A DNA stretch of 60,303 nt, taken from the NCBI GenBank assembly GCA_900472925.1, contig UCJU01000013.1, positions 30,093 through 90,395 on the forward strand, read 5' to 3'. Shown here in pieces: positions 19,154-31,213 of the stretch. Below the pieces are notes generated by a model. It saw nothing but the letters and a program-made list of their open reading frames with translations, was not told the DNA's origin and made no database searches. Each line of letters opens with the position of its first letter. The first letter of the stretch is position 1. The position numbers and the translations under genes are program-made. The stretch is from Hyphomicrobiales bacterium (GTDB lineage Bacteria; Pseudomonadota; Alphaproteobacteria; Rhizobiales; Rhizobiaceae).

Positions 19154-20070
19154 ACAGCAAAAAATCAGCTGCCAAAAAGCGTGGGCAGTCGGCTTCGGCT
19201 TCTGTCGATGAGCGGATGGTTTTGCCGCGCCCGCTGCGCAAGGGCTTTCGCTTCGCCGTTTCGCTGGCCACAGGACGCGTCCATATTCCTGCGCATACGG
19301 GAACGCTTGCGACCATGGCATTTTTCTCCGCCGTCGGTCTCTATGGCATGTCGCTGGGTGGGCACACGGATGTCGTAGCCCAGGCAACCACATCTGCCGT
19401 CGGTTTTGCGATCGAAGACGTCAAGGTTTCCGGCAACGTCCAGACGTCTGAAATCGATGTGTTCCAGCTTCTCGGGCTCGATGGCGCGACATCGCTGATC
19501 GCGCTCGATGTGAACGCCGCTCGCAAGAGACTGGCCGATTTGCCCTGGGTCGAGGATGTGGATGTCCGCAAGATCTATCCAAAGACAATCGAAGTGCGTC
19601 TGAAGGAACGTCAGGCCTTCGGCATCTGGCAGCATGGCACGGAGCTTTCGCTGATCGAAAAGAGCGGCAGTGTCATCGCGCCGCTGCGTGACAACAAATA
19701 TGCGGGCCTGCCGCTGTTCGTCGGTCGTGATGCTGAAACGGGCGCCGCCGGTTTCGTGGACGAACTGGCCGACTGGCCTGAAATTCGCAACCGTGTTCGC
19801 GCTTACGTTCGCATTGCCGGACGTCGCTGGGACCTGCATCTCGATAACGGCATCGTCGTGAAGCTGCCGGAAGAGAACGTTCCCAAGGCGCTGCAACTGC
19901 TGTCGCGTATGGATATGGAAGAAAAAGTTCTGTCGCGTGATGTGGCCGCTGTCGATCTGCGTCTGTCGGACCGCACGACCGTACAGCTGACCGAAGGTGC
20001 GGCAGAGCGCCGCCAGAAAGCCGTCGAAGCACGCTCCAAGACACTCAAGGCGGCGGAGAAGAACACATGA
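19141..20070 (+). CDS. ftsQ: Cell division protein FtsQ
   Basis: Bitopic divisome scaffold protein with a large periplasmic domain, partner of FtsL and FtsB. The 309-residue product has a basic cytoplasmic N-terminus and one membrane span (about 55-75). A POTRA domain follows ([20 protein letters not shown] onward) and then the FtsQ beta domain ([21 protein letters not shown]). The proposed GTG start at 19141 has GGAGG seven bases upstream; the ATG at 19150 is the alternative and would shorten it by three residues. It overlaps the end of ddl and its stop overlaps the ftsA ATG, so translation is probably coupled through all three genes. Confidence 0.93.
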   Translation: MFAMNSKKSAAKKRGQSASASVDERMVLPRPLRKGFRFAVSLATGRVHIPAHTGTLATMAFFSAVGLYGMSLGGHTDVVAQATTSAVGFAIEDVKVSGNVQTSEIDVFQLLGLDGATSLIALDVNAARKRLADLPWVEDVDVRKIYPKTIEVRLKERQAFGIWQHGTELSLIEKSGSVIAPLRDNKYAGLPLFVGRDAETGAAGFVDELADWPEIRNRVRAYVRIAGRRWDLHLDNGIVVKLPEENVPKALQLLSRMDMEEKVLSRDVAAVDLRLSDRTTVQLTEGAAERRQKAVEARSKTLKAAEKNT

Positions 20071-21398
20071 GCTTATTCGGTTCTTCCCATTTCGGCCTGC
20101 CGCGCCTGAAGCCTTTGTCCTCCAAGCGCACCCATGTGGTGTCGGTGCTGGACATCGGTTCGACCAAGGTCGTGTGCATGATCGGTCGTCTCACACCGCG
20201 TGAAGAGACCGAAGTGCTGCCCGGTCGCACCCATAAAGTCGATGTCATCGGCATTGGCCACCAGCGTTCGCGCGGCGTCAAATCCGGCGTCATCGCCGAT
20301 CTGGATGCGCTGGAAGGTGTCATTCGTCTGGCGGTCGATGCAGCCGAGCGCATGGCTGGCCTCACCGTCGATAGCCTGATCGTCAACGTTTCCGCAGGCC
20401 GTCTGGCCAGCGACATCTATACCGCCAGTATTGATCTGGGTGGTCAGGAAGTCGAATCGGGCGATCTTCGCAAGGTTCTGATCGCTGCCAGCCAGCAGTC
20501 TCTGCGCCAGGACCGCGCCATTCTGCATTCGCTTCCGACCGGTTATTCGCTGGATGGCGAGCGTGGCATTCGTGACCCTCTCTCCATGTATGGCGATTTG
20601 CTGGGCGTGGACATGCATGTGGTGACGGCTGAACGCACCGCGCTGAAGAACCTCGAGCTTTGCATCAACCGCGCTCACCTTTCGGTCGAAGGCATCGTTG
20701 CGACCCCTTACGCCAGCGGCCTTGCAGCTCTGGTGGATGATGAAGTCGAGCTTGGTTGCGCAGCCATCGACATGGGCGGCGGTACCACGACGATTTCGGT
20801 CTTTGCAGAAGGACGTCTGGTTCACACCGATGCCATCGGCCTTGGCGGACATCACGTCACCACCGATCTGGCGCGTGGCCTTTCGACCCGTATCGAAGAT
20901 GCGGAGCGCCTGAAGGTCGTACACGGTTCGGCGCTGGCCAACGGTTCCGACGACCGCGACCTGATTGCCGTGCCACCGATTGGTGAAGACGACCGCGACC
21001 AGCCTTCGCAGGTTTCACGCGCGCTTGTCAGCCGTATCGTTCGGGCGCGCATCGAAGAGACATTGGAACTGATCCGCGACCGTATCCAGAAATCGGGTTT
21101 CTCCCCGATTGTCGGCAAGCGCGTGGTTCTGACCGGAGGAGCCAGTCAGTTGACCGGCCTGCCGGAAACGGCGCGGCGCATTCTTGCCCGCAACGTTCGC
21201 ATCGGCCGCCCCATGGGCGTGTCCGGCCTGCCGGTCGCGGCCAAAGGCCCGGCCTTTTCCACAGCCTGCGGGCTGATGATTTATCCGCAAATCGCGGACA
21301 TCGAAATCCATGCGGCGCAGAACGGAATGTTCTCGCCGTTCGGAACAGGTAGTGGCCGGATCGCCCGCGTAGGGCAATGGCTGAAGGAAAGTTTCTGA
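20067..21398 (+). CDS. ftsA: Cell division protein FtsA
   Basis: Actin-like ATPase that tethers FtsZ filaments to the membrane and recruits later divisome proteins. The 443-residue product has the phosphate-1 motif VLDIGSTKVVCMIG, the 1C domain, the phosphate-2 motif AIDMGGGTTTISVF and the adenosine motif VLTGGASQLTGL. A C-terminal amphipathic membrane-targeting helix (VGQWLKESF) ends the protein. The ATG overlaps the ftsQ stop. A 90-base gap precedes ftsZ. Confidence 0.96.
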   Translation: MSLFGSSHFGLPRLKPLSSKRTHVVSVLDIGSTKVVCMIGRLTPREETEVLPGRTHKVDVIGIGHQRSRGVKSGVIADLDALEGVIRLAVDAAERMAGLTVDSLIVNVSAGRLASDIYTASIDLGGQEVESGDLRKVLIAASQQSLRQDRAILHSLPTGYSLDGERGIRDPLSMYGDLLGVDMHVVTAERTALKNLELCINRAHLSVEGIVATPYASGLAALVDDEVELGCAAIDMGGGTTTISVFAEGRLVHTDAIGLGGHHVTTDLARGLSTRIEDAERLKVVHGSALANGSDDRDLIAVPPIGEDDRDQPSQVSRALVSRIVRARIEETLELIRDRIQKSGFSPIVGKRVVLTGGASQLTGLPETARRILARNVRIGRPMGVSGLPVAAKGPAFSTACGLMIYPQIADIEIHAAQNGMFSPFGTGSGRIARVGQWLKESF

Positions 21399-21488
21399 CC
21401 TCTGTCTGCCCATCGGGCAGGGGACTGAGTAAGTTGATTAAGAATTGGCCTGCAGGGCGATGCGGCCAGAGAAAGAAGGAATGTTAAA

Positions 21489-23240
21489 ATGACGATACAG
21501 CTGCAAAAGCCGGATATCACCGAGCTGAAGCCACGCATCACCGTTTTCGGTGTTGGCGGTGGCGGCGGTAATGCTGTCAACAACATGATCACGGCTGGCC
21601 TCCAGGGCGTCGACTTCGTCGTTGCCAACACGGATGCGCAGGCTTTGACAATGACGAAGGCCGACCGGGTTATCCAGCTCGGCGTCAACGTCACCGAAGG
21701 TCTGGGCGCTGGCTCCCAGCCGGAAGTCGGTCGCGCTGCTGCCGAAGAGTGCATCGATGAAATCATCGACCACCTGAACGGCACGCACATGTGCTTCGTC
21801 ACCGCCGGCATGGGCGGTGGTACCGGTACCGGTGCTGCTCCTGTCGTTGCACAGGCTGCCCGCAACAAGGGCATTCTGACGGTTGGCGTCGTGACCAAGC
21901 CGTTCCACTTCGAAGGCGGCCGCCGCATGCGTCTGGCCGAACAGGGCATCGAGGAACTGCAGAAGTCCGTCGATACGCTGATCGTCATTCCAAACCAGAA
22001 CCTCTTCCGTATCGCCAACGACAAGACCACGTTTGCTGACGCCTTCGCGATGGCCGACCAGGTTCTCTACTCCGGCGTTGCCTGCATTACCGACCTGATG
22101 GTGAAGGAAGGTCTTATCAACCTCGACTTCGCCGACGTTCGCTCCGTAATGCGCGAAATGGGCCGTGCGATGATGGGTACAGGCGAGGCTTCCGGCCAGG
22201 GCCGTGCCATGCAGGCTGCGGAAGCGGCGATTGCCAACCCGCTGCTCGACGAAACATCGATGAAGGGTGCTCAGGGTCTCCTGATCTCCATCACCGGTGG
22301 TCGCGACATGACGCTCTTCGAAGTCGACGAAGCTGCGACCCGTATTCGCGAAGAAGTCGATCCAGACGCAAACATCATTCTCGGCGCAACATTCGACGAA
22401 GCGCTGGAAGGTCTCATCCGCGTATCCGTCGTTGCCACGGGCATCGACCGCGTTCCGGGCCAGATGGAACGCAACGCAGAAGAACTGCGCCAGGCCGCGG
22501 CTGCAAAGCCACTTATCCGTCCTTCCGCGGCCGTTGCTTCTGCTCCGGCCGCAGTTCAGCCTGCCCCAGTCATGCAGGCACCAAAGACCACCGTAGACCC
22601 TATTGCCCAGACCATTCGCGAAGCCGATATGGAACGCGAACTGGCACTGGCGGCCGCTGAACAGCGTCTCCGTCAGGCCCAGGCAGAAGCCGAATTCCGT
22701 CCTCAGAGCAAGTTGTTCGCAGCTGCTCCAGCGGAAGCACCGGTTGCTGCTCGCCCCGCAGCACCGGTGCACACCGCACCGGCGCCTGCTTACCATGCAC
22801 CGGAACAGGTGGCAGCACCTGCACCGCGCATGCAGCAGGCCCCGGCGCCGGTCTATCACGAGCCAGCCCCTGTCGCCCGTGCGCCTGAGCCGGTCCGCAT
22901 GCCAAAGGTCGAGGATTTCCCTCCGGTCGTCAAAGCCGAGATGGATCACCGCGCCCACGCGGCATCTGCCGCACCAGAAGAGCGTGGCCCTATGGGCCTT
23001 CTGAAGCGGATCACCAATTCGCTCGGTCGCCGCGAAGAGGAAGAAACCGTTCCTTCCGACATGACGGACGCACCGAACGTGGCTCCGCAGCAGCGTCGCC
23101 CACTGTCTCAGGAAGCCAGCCTGTACGCACCGCGTCGTGGCAATCTGGACGATCACGGCCGTCAGACACCATCGTCTGCCAGCCAGCACGAAGACGATCA
23201 GCTTGAAATTCCGGCCTTCCTGCGCCGCCAGTCCAACTGA
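21489..23240 (+). CDS. ftsZ: Tubulin-like division GTPase FtsZ
   Basis: GTPase that polymerises into the Z-ring at midcell. The 583-residue protein has the nucleotide-binding glycine stretch [12 protein letters not shown] (around 21-31) and the tubulin signature GGGTGTG at 109-115. The T7-loop region (SVVATGI) ends the core at about residue 320. Beyond that is an unusually long, Pro/Ala/Gln-rich, probably disordered linker of about 230 residues. The conserved C-terminal peptide [12 protein letters not shown], which binds FtsA and other partners, closes the protein. The length matches the long FtsZ of rhizobia rather than the E. coli form (383). A hairpin follows the stop. Confidence 0.97.
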   Translation: MTIQLQKPDITELKPRITVFGVGGGGGNAVNNMITAGLQGVDFVVANTDAQALTMTKADRVIQLGVNVTEGLGAGSQPEVGRAAAEECIDEIIDHLNGTHMCFVTAGMGGGTGTGAAPVVAQAARNKGILTVGVVTKPFHFEGGRRMRLAEQGIEELQKSVDTLIVIPNQNLFRIANDKTTFADAFAMADQVLYSGVACITDLMVKEGLINLDFADVRSVMREMGRAMMGTGEASGQGRAMQAAEAAIANPLLDETSMKGAQGLLISITGGRDMTLFEVDEAATRIREEVDPDANIILGATFDEALEGLIRVSVVATGIDRVPGQMERNAEELRQAAAAKPLIRPSAAVASAPAAVQPAPVMQAPKTTVDPIAQTIREADMERELALAAAEQRLRQAQAEAEFRPQSKLFAAAPAEAPVAARPAAPVHTAPAPAYHAPEQVAAPAPRMQQAPAPVYHEPAPVARAPEPVRMPKVEDFPPVVKAEMDHRAHAASAAPEERGPMGLLKRITNSLGRREEEETVPSDMTDAPNVAPQQRRPLSQEASLYAPRRGNLDDHGRQTPSSASQHEDDQLEIPAFLRRQSN

Positions 23241-23261
23241 TCTTCTGATTCTCGATTAAGC

Positions 23262-23292
23262 CAATACCCGGGTCCGCAAGGCCCGGGTATTG
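23262..23292 (+). terminator. Hairpin after ftsZ, probable terminator
   Basis: CAATACCCGGG at 23262-23272 is perfectly complementary to CCCGGGTATTG at 23282-23292, around a 9-base loop. There is no clear T-run after it, so it may be an mRNA 3' end or a processing site rather than a simple intrinsic terminator. Confidence 0.6.
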
Positions 23293-23514
23293 CTGTCTTG
23301 AAGGCTGTGATCTGTGCCTGTTAGTTTAAATTTTTCAAAGCTTTGAGTCTGTTACAAAACGAAATCAACAGTGATTTGAGATAGCGCCGCACTGTGCGTA
23401 TGTATGACCATGAAACGAGGACGTAACGCGGCGGAGCCGCTAGCTATGCGCCTCGGTTGAAATTTGGATCATGCCGGTTTATCCGGCAGGTCCACATGAA
23501 AAGGCTTTACTCGC

Positions 23515-24474
23515 ATGACCATCGGACTGCTCGGTTTCCAGACAACGATCGCCAACCCCGTTCAGCTTAAGGGCATTGGTGTTCATTCGGGCAACCCGGT
23601 ATCGATGACATTTCAGCCTGCGGAAGCGGGCACAGGCATCGTTTTCAGCCGCCAGCATGAGAATGGCAACACCACCGAACTGAAGGCCGTTTCGGCCAAT
23701 GTCGGCAATACGGATCTCTGCACGGTTCTCGGTCGTTCGCTGCCACAGTCGATCTCGACCGTCGAACACGTCATGGCCGGTATCTACGCCATGGGGATCG
23801 ACAACCTCATCGTTGAGGTCGATGGTCCTGAAGTTCCGATCATGGACGGTAGCTCTGCGCCCTTCATCGAAGCCATCGAATCAGTCGGCATCACAAATCT
23901 TGGCGTGAAGCGTCGTTATATCCGCGTTGTGAAGCCCGTTCGTATCGAAGCCTCTGCATCCTGGGCCGAGTTTCGTCCCTATGACGGCACACGTTTCGAA
24001 GTCGAGATCGATTTCGATACGCCGCTGATCGGTCGCCAGATTTGGAAGGGCGATCTGACACCCAATACCTTCAAGAACGAGCTTTCGCGTGCCCGTACTT
24101 TTGGCTTCATGCGTGACGTCGAGCGCCTGTGGGCTGCCGGTTATGCGCTGGGCTCTTCGCTGGAAAACTCGGTCGTCATTTCCGATGACAACACGGTCAT
24201 CAACATGGAAGGCCTGCGTTACGCCAAGGATGAGTTCGTGCGTCACAAGACGCTGGATGCCGTTGGTGATCTTGCTCTCGCTGGCGCTCAGTTCATTGGT
24301 TGCTACCGCTCCTATCGCGGTGGGCACAAGGTCAATGCCAACGCGTTGAAGGCACTGTTGAGCGATCCGTCTGCCTATGAGATCGTTGAGGCACCGGCTG
24401 TGCGCAGCCCGGTTGTCCGCGCGCGTGAATTCGTGCCCGTCCAGCAGCTTGAGTTTGCTCCCTGGTCTGCATGA
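23515..24474 (+). CDS. lpxC: UDP-3-O-acyl-GlcNAc deacetylase LpxC
   Basis: Zinc enzyme for the first committed step of lipid A synthesis, deacetylating UDP-3-O-acyl-N-acetylglucosamine. The 319-residue product contains the zinc-ligand motif STVEHVMAG (H85) and the second metal site HKTLDAVGD (H244, D248). GIGVHSG lies near the start. It is separated from ftsZ by about 270 bases with the hairpin and probably its own promoter. This ftsZ-lpxC neighbourhood is widely conserved among proteobacteria. A Rho-independent terminator follows. Confidence 0.96.
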   Translation: MTIGLLGFQTTIANPVQLKGIGVHSGNPVSMTFQPAEAGTGIVFSRQHENGNTTELKAVSANVGNTDLCTVLGRSLPQSISTVEHVMAGIYAMGIDNLIVEVDGPEVPIMDGSSAPFIEAIESVGITNLGVKRRYIRVVKPVRIEASASWAEFRPYDGTRFEVEIDFDTPLIGRQIWKGDLTPNTFKNELSRARTFGFMRDVERLWAAGYALGSSLENSVVISDDNTVINMEGLRYAKDEFVRHKTLDAVGDLALAGAQFIGCYRSYRGGHKVNANALKALLSDPSAYEIVEAPAVRSPVVRAREFVPVQQLEFAPWSA

Positions 24475-24494
24475 TCTGGAGTTTATCGAAGAAG

Positions 24495-24518
24495 AGCCGC
24501 CCACCGGAGCGGCTTTTT
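24495..24518 (+). terminator. Intrinsic terminator after lpxC
   Basis: AGCCGC (24495-24500) pairs with GCGGCT (24509-24514) around an eight-base loop, followed by five T. Confidence 0.85.
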
Positions 24519-24674
24519 CGTATGTGGGCCAAATATAATCATCGACGACAGGGTGCCGCGCCATAAAAATGCGTTATTGCGTCATCATTGCGTTGCCCTG
24601 CGGACGCTTTTATGGCTAGAAACGCCTTTGGAAAAGCCGATGTTCTGTATTTACGCGGAAGTGGGAACTGACGA

Positions 24675-25541
24675 ATGAAGCGTGTAGTGTCTGGTGCAAT
24701 GAATGGAACGGTACGGGGAGCACTCGTATCGCTGATGCTGATTGGCGCCGGAACGCTGGTAACGTCTTGCCAGTCTGACCCTGACATCGACATTACCAAG
24801 CTCGGCGTCGAGACCGATCCGCCGGATGTGCTTTACAAGCAGGGTCTTGCCAACATGAATGCTGGCAACATGACCGAAGCCGGTCGCAAGTTCTCCGCCA
24901 TCGACAAGCAATATCCATTTACCGAATGGGGCCAGAAGGCTCTGGTGATGAACACCTTCATCGCAACACGTCAGAACAAGAACGATGCGGCGATCGCGTC
25001 CGGTGCGCGCTTCCTCAAACAGTACCCACGCGCCAAGGATGCCGCATACGTTCAGTACATGATCGGCCTTGCCTATTCCAAGCAGATTGCCGATGTGACG
25101 CAGGATCAGCGGGCTGCGCAGCGCACCATCGAAGCCATGAACAAGGTGGTGACGGATTATCCGACATCCGAATATGTGCCGGATGCACAGGCGAAAATCC
25201 GCTTCGCGCGTGACCAGCTTGCTGGTCGCGAAATGCAGGTCGGTCGTTATTATCTGGAGCGCAAGGAATATCTTGCTGCCGTTTCGCGTTTCCGCATCGT
25301 CGTTGAGCAGTATCAGAACACCAACCAGATCGAAGAGGCCCTGGCACGTCTGACTGAGGCCTATTACGCCATGGGTCTGGTGGACGAGGCGCAAACGGCG
25401 GCTGCGGTTCTTGGCAACAACTATCCTGACAGCCAGTGGTACGGCGATTCGTACAAGCTGTTGAAGGGGCAGGGGCTTGAGCCACGCGAAAACAAGGAAT
25501 CCTGGATTTCCCGCGCCGGCAAGAAAATTGTGGGTGCCTGA
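24675..25541 (+). CDS. bamD: Outer membrane assembly lipoprotein BamD (ComL)
   Basis: Essential component of the BAM complex that inserts beta-barrel proteins into the outer membrane. The 288-residue precursor has a signal sequence and the lipobox LVTSC with the lipidated cysteine at residue 32. TPR-like helical repeats follow (for example LYKQGLANMNAGNMTEAGRKF and AAYVQYMIGLAYSKQI, typical of BamD). The motif RARDQLAGREM of other BamDs appears as RFARDQLAGREMQVGRYYL. recN follows 16 bases later, so the two may share a transcript. Confidence 0.94.
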   Translation: MKRVVSGAMNGTVRGALVSLMLIGAGTLVTSCQSDPDIDITKLGVETDPPDVLYKQGLANMNAGNMTEAGRKFSAIDKQYPFTEWGQKALVMNTFIATRQNKNDAAIASGARFLKQYPRAKDAAYVQYMIGLAYSKQIADVTQDQRAAQRTIEAMNKVVTDYPTSEYVPDAQAKIRFARDQLAGREMQVGRYYLERKEYLAAVSRFRIVVEQYQNTNQIEEALARLTEAYYAMGLVDEAQTAAAVLGNNYPDSQWYGDSYKLLKGQGLEPRENKESWISRAGKKIVGA

Positions 25542-25557
25542 GAGCAGAGCATAAGAC

Positions 25558-27231
25558 ATGTTGGTCCAGCTATCGATCCGCGACATCGTTCTGATCGAAC
25601 GGCTCGACCTAGGGTTCGAGGCCGGCCTTTCCGTGCTGACTGGCGAGACGGGCGCGGGTAAATCCATTCTTCTCGACAGTCTGTCGCTTGCCCTTGGCGG
25701 GCGTGGCGATGGCGGCCTCGTGCGCCACGGCGAGGACAAGGGGCAGGTCACGGCCACCTTCGAAGTCGGTATGGAGCATCCAGCCCGCCTTTTGCTGCGC
25801 GACAATGGTCTTGACGACGATGGCGATCTGATTTTCCGCCGCGTGCAATCTGCCGATGGTCGCACCAAGGCCTATGTCAACGATCAGGCCGTTTCCGTTC
25901 AACTGATGCGCCAGCTTGGCCAGCACATGGTCGAAATCCATGGCCAGCATGACGACCGCGCGCTTGTCGATACCAATGCTCACCGCACTCTCTTGGATGC
26001 TTTTGCCGGTTTGACGGATGACGTCGTGTCGGTTCAATCGCTTTACCGCACGTGGAAAGATGCCGAGCGGGGCCTGAAGGTTCACCGCGCCAAGGTGGAG
26101 GCTGCTGCCCGCGAGGCGGATTATCTGCGCTCATCCGTCGAAGAGCTTGAAATTCTGGCGCCAATGGATGGTGAAGAAGACGAGTTGGCCGAGCGTCGCG
26201 CCGTCATGCAGAAGTCGGAGCGCATCGCAGGCGATATCGCCGAAGCGAGCGATTTTCTGAACGGCAACGCTTCGCCCGTGCCTGTCATTGCATCGATGAT
26301 GCGACGTCTGGAGCGCAAGAGCCACGAGGCGCCTGGTTTGCTGGAAGAAACCGTGCAGCTGCTGGATGCGGCGCTGGACAACCTTTCCAATGCGCAGATG
26401 GAAGTCGAATCGGCTCTGCGGCGCACCGAGTTCGATCCGCGTGAGCTGGAGCGTGTCGAGGAGCGCCTGTTTGGCCTGCGCGCGGCTGCCCGCAAATATT
26501 CTGTGCCCGTCACCGAGCTTCCGGCCCTGGCCGAGCGCATGGTCGCCGATCTTGCCGATCTCGATGCGGGTGAAGAAAAGCTGGCCCAGCTGGAAAAGCA
26601 TCTGGGCGTCGTGAAGGCGGATTTTGACCGGGCCGCACAGTCGCTCTCGGAAAAACGCCACAATGCCGCCTCGGCTCTTTCCGACGCCGTGATGGCCGAG
26701 CTTCCGGCATTGAAGCTGGAACGCGCGCGCTTTACCGCCGAAGTGACGAGCGACGCGTCCTCTGGTGCCGCGGATGGTATCGACATCGTTGAATTCCACG
26801 TTCAGACAAACCCCGGCACGCGTCCCGGCCCAATCATGAAAGTGGCATCAGGCGGCGAGCTTTCGCGCTTCCTGCTGGCATTGAAGGTGGCACTGGCAGA
26901 CCGTGGTTCGGCGCCTACTCTGGTTTTCGACGAAATCGATACCGGCGTCGGTGGTGCCGTGGCGGATGCCATCGGCCAGCGACTAAGGCGTCTGTCGAAA
27001 ACGGTGCAGGTTCTGTCCGTCACCCACGCGCCGCAGGTGGCGGCCCGCGCTGCCACGCATCTGTTGATCTCCAAGGGACCGTCAGGCGACGGCACCGAGC
27101 GCATAGCCACCCGCGTCACCACAATGCAGCCAGAACACCGCACGGAAGAAATCGCCCGCATGCTGGCTGGTGCTTCGGTGACGGATGAGGCGAGGGCCGC
27201 TGCCGCGCGTCTTCTCGCGGCCAAGGACTAA
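25558..27231 (+). CDS. recN: DNA repair protein RecN
   Basis: SMC-like ATPase that acts early in double-strand break repair. The 557-residue protein starts with LSIRDIVLIERLDLGFEAGL and the Walker A loop GETGAGKS at 29-36. A long central coiled coil (about 160-400) follows, and the C-terminal half has the ABC signature KVASGGELSRFLLALK and Walker B TLVFDEIDTGVGG. It lies between bamD and ligA, the order seen in many alphaproteobacteria. The stop overlaps by four bases that of the convergent exporter gene. Confidence 0.96.
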   Translation: MLVQLSIRDIVLIERLDLGFEAGLSVLTGETGAGKSILLDSLSLALGGRGDGGLVRHGEDKGQVTATFEVGMEHPARLLLRDNGLDDDGDLIFRRVQSADGRTKAYVNDQAVSVQLMRQLGQHMVEIHGQHDDRALVDTNAHRTLLDAFAGLTDDVVSVQSLYRTWKDAERGLKVHRAKVEAAAREADYLRSSVEELEILAPMDGEEDELAERRAVMQKSERIAGDIAEASDFLNGNASPVPVIASMMRRLERKSHEAPGLLEETVQLLDAALDNLSNAQMEVESALRRTEFDPRELERVEERLFGLRAAARKYSVPVTELPALAERMVADLADLDAGEEKLAQLEKHLGVVKADFDRAAQSLSEKRHNAASALSDAVMAELPALKLERARFTAEVTSDASSGAADGIDIVEFHVQTNPGTRPGPIMKVASGGELSRFLLALKVALADRGSAPTLVFDEIDTGVGGAVADAIGQRLRRLSKTVQVLSVTHAPQVAARAATHLLISKGPSGDGTERIATRVTTMQPEHRTEEIARMLAGASVTDEARAAAARLLAAKD

Positions 27232-27842
27232 CGACTGACGGCCACGGCCACCCCCGAACCGATCATCACACCACCAGCGGTGCGATTGACCCGGCGCACG
27301 ATTTTCGGTGAACGCAGCAAGCCGCGGGCGCGAAGGGCGAGTGCCACATGGCCGCCGATGACGATGGTTTCCACAAACAAAATGACGCTTGCCAAAGCGG
27401 CAAGATGATCGACTGTCAACGATGCTCCAACGACGTTGGGCAGTAGTGCGACGTAGAACAGCGGCATTTTCGGGTTGCCGAGATTGAGTGCCATGCCGGT
27501 CGCGAAGATCGACAGCAAGCTGCCGCGTGCCTTGAGGGTTTGCAGGTCGGGCACCACGGGTTCTGCCGTCCATAATTTAATGCCCATCCAGATGAGGTAG
27601 GCCGCACCGGCGTATCGAAGGACGGTCATCACCACGCCCATTTCGGAGGCCAGAATGGAAAGCCCAAAAGCGGCAAGTGTCAGGAAGATCAGGATGCCCG
27701 CGACGGTGCCAGCCCCATAGGCCAAGCCGGATGCCGCGCCATGCGTGATGGTGCGGGCGACGATGGTCATATTATCGGGGCCAGGACTGGCCGCGAAGAC
27801 GAAGAAGGCAGCGGCGAAGGTCATGAGTGTCATCAAGTCCAT
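27228..27842 (-). CDS. LysE/RhtB-family amino acid exporter
   Basis: Predicted inner-membrane exporter of 204 residues with about six membrane helices. The family signature AASPGPDNMTIVARTITHG lies near the N-terminus, and YLIWMGIKLW plus NPKMPLFYVALLP follow as in RhtB proteins. A GTG start at 27866 is possible, but the ATG at 27842 has GGGGA about eight bases upstream and gives the normal N-terminus. The gene is inverted between recN and ligA. The exported compound, an amino acid or homoserine-lactone-like molecule, cannot be told from sequence. Confidence 0.86.
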   Translation of the reverse strand: MDLMTLMTFAAAFFVFAASPGPDNMTIVARTITHGAASGLAYGAGTVAGILIFLTLAAFGLSILASEMGVVMTVLRYAGAAYLIWMGIKLWTAEPVVPDLQTLKARGSLLSIFATGMALNLGNPKMPLFYVALLPNVVGASLTVDHLAALASVILFVETIVIGGHVALALRARGLLRSPKIVRRVNRTAGGVMIGSGVAVAVSR

Positions 27843-27923
27843 GCGGTTGATCCCCGTGTGATTCACTCCCGTTTTTTAGATTACCGCAAAGCAGGATGTT
27901 GAAAAGTGGCCCACCTTCGTTAA

Positions 27924-30131
<2,208 letters not shown>

Positions 30132-30161
30132 CACTGCCTTATACGGTGGCGTGACATCGCC

Positions 30162-31076
30162 TTACACAACGTGTTTTCGTCTAAATAACCGCCCATCAAT
30201 TGCCACAAGCCCAGCAGCAATCATCGCCATGCCGATGAAATGCTTCGCTTCCAGCTGTTCGCCCAGCACCAGAGACCCAAGGAGAATAGCGCTGACCGGG
30301 ATGAGGAAGGTGACGAGGGCGAGGTTGGTGGCGCCGACGGCGGAGAGGATGCGGAAGAAGATGAGGTAGGCGAGCGCCGTGGAGAGAAGGGCGATACCGA
30401 GCAGGGCGGCCCAGACTTCGCCGCTTGGCATGGCCAGCGACCACGGCTGGTCGATGATGAGGGCCACGGGGATGAGCATGATGGACGATGCTGAAATCTG
30501 GCCGGTTGCGGTGACCAGTGGTGGTACGCCCATGGACTTGAAGCGGCGGCCAAAAATGCCTGCGAAGGCGTAGGAAATGGCCGCGCCTAAAATGGCGAGC
30601 TGGCCCCAGAGGCTGGAGCGTTCACCGGTCAGTGCTGCCGGGCCGATCATGGTAGCGACCCCGGCGAAGCCGATGATGATGCCCGAGAGCTTGTTGATGT
30701 TCAGCTTTTCATCGCTCGTCAGCATATGTGCGACGATGAGGGTGAAGAGGGGCGTCGTGGCGTTGAGAATGGATGCGACGCCGCTGGCAATATGTGTCTG
30801 ACCCCAGACGATGAGGCAGAAGGGAATGGTGTTGTTGAGCAGACCCATGCCGAAGAAGGCGCGCAGCACATGTGGCGCTTTGGGCATGCGATAGCCCATG
30901 ATACGACAAACGGTGAGCAGTGCCAGCGCGGCGATAGCAACGCGCAGTGTGACAATGGTCACGGGTGGCAGTTCCTTCACGGCGATGCCGACGAAGAAGA
31001 ACGATCCGCCCCAAAGCACAGAAAGCGCGACCAACAGCGCCCATTCTGTCGCATTCATCTGTTTCTGCACGGCCAC
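30162..31076 (-). CDS. EamA-family (DMT) transporter
   Basis: Drug/metabolite superfamily carrier of 304 residues with about ten membrane helices in two EamA repeats. WALLVALSVLWGGSFFFVGI opens repeat 1, and WGQLAILGAAISYAFAGIFGR opens repeat 2. The C-terminal VTFLIPVSAILLGSLVLGEQ is also typical. The GTG at 31076 has GAGGGGG eight bases upstream, supporting it over the ATG at 31058. It stands alone, divergent from the exonuclease gene. Likely a metabolite or amino acid exporter; no substrate can be given. Confidence 0.83.
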   Translation of the reverse strand: MAVQKQMNATEWALLVALSVLWGGSFFFVGIAVKELPPVTIVTLRVAIAALALLTVCRIMGYRMPKAPHVLRAFFGMGLLNNTIPFCLIVWGQTHIASGVASILNATTPLFTLIVAHMLTSDEKLNINKLSGIIIGFAGVATMIGPAALTGERSSLWGQLAILGAAISYAFAGIFGRRFKSMGVPPLVTATGQISASSIMLIPVALIIDQPWSLAMPSGEVWAALLGIALLSTALAYLIFFRILSAVGATNLALVTFLIPVSAILLGSLVLGEQLEAKHFIGMAMIAAGLVAIDGRLFRRKHVV

Positions 31077-31213
31077 GTTTGATGCCCCCTCGCCATATCA
31101 ACCCGGCTGTTGTGTAATCCGCTGGCATGCGCGTGACCACCCGATTTCTGTGAGCGGTTCATTTTCGCGATGGTTTGCTTTATGCCGTGCGAATAGCAAA
31201 CGGGAATCACTCC

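Noticed and set aside
21438..23189. 583-codon open frame opposite ftsZ
   Set aside because: Antisense shadow of ftsZ; composition rich in Arg, Cys and His without a domain.
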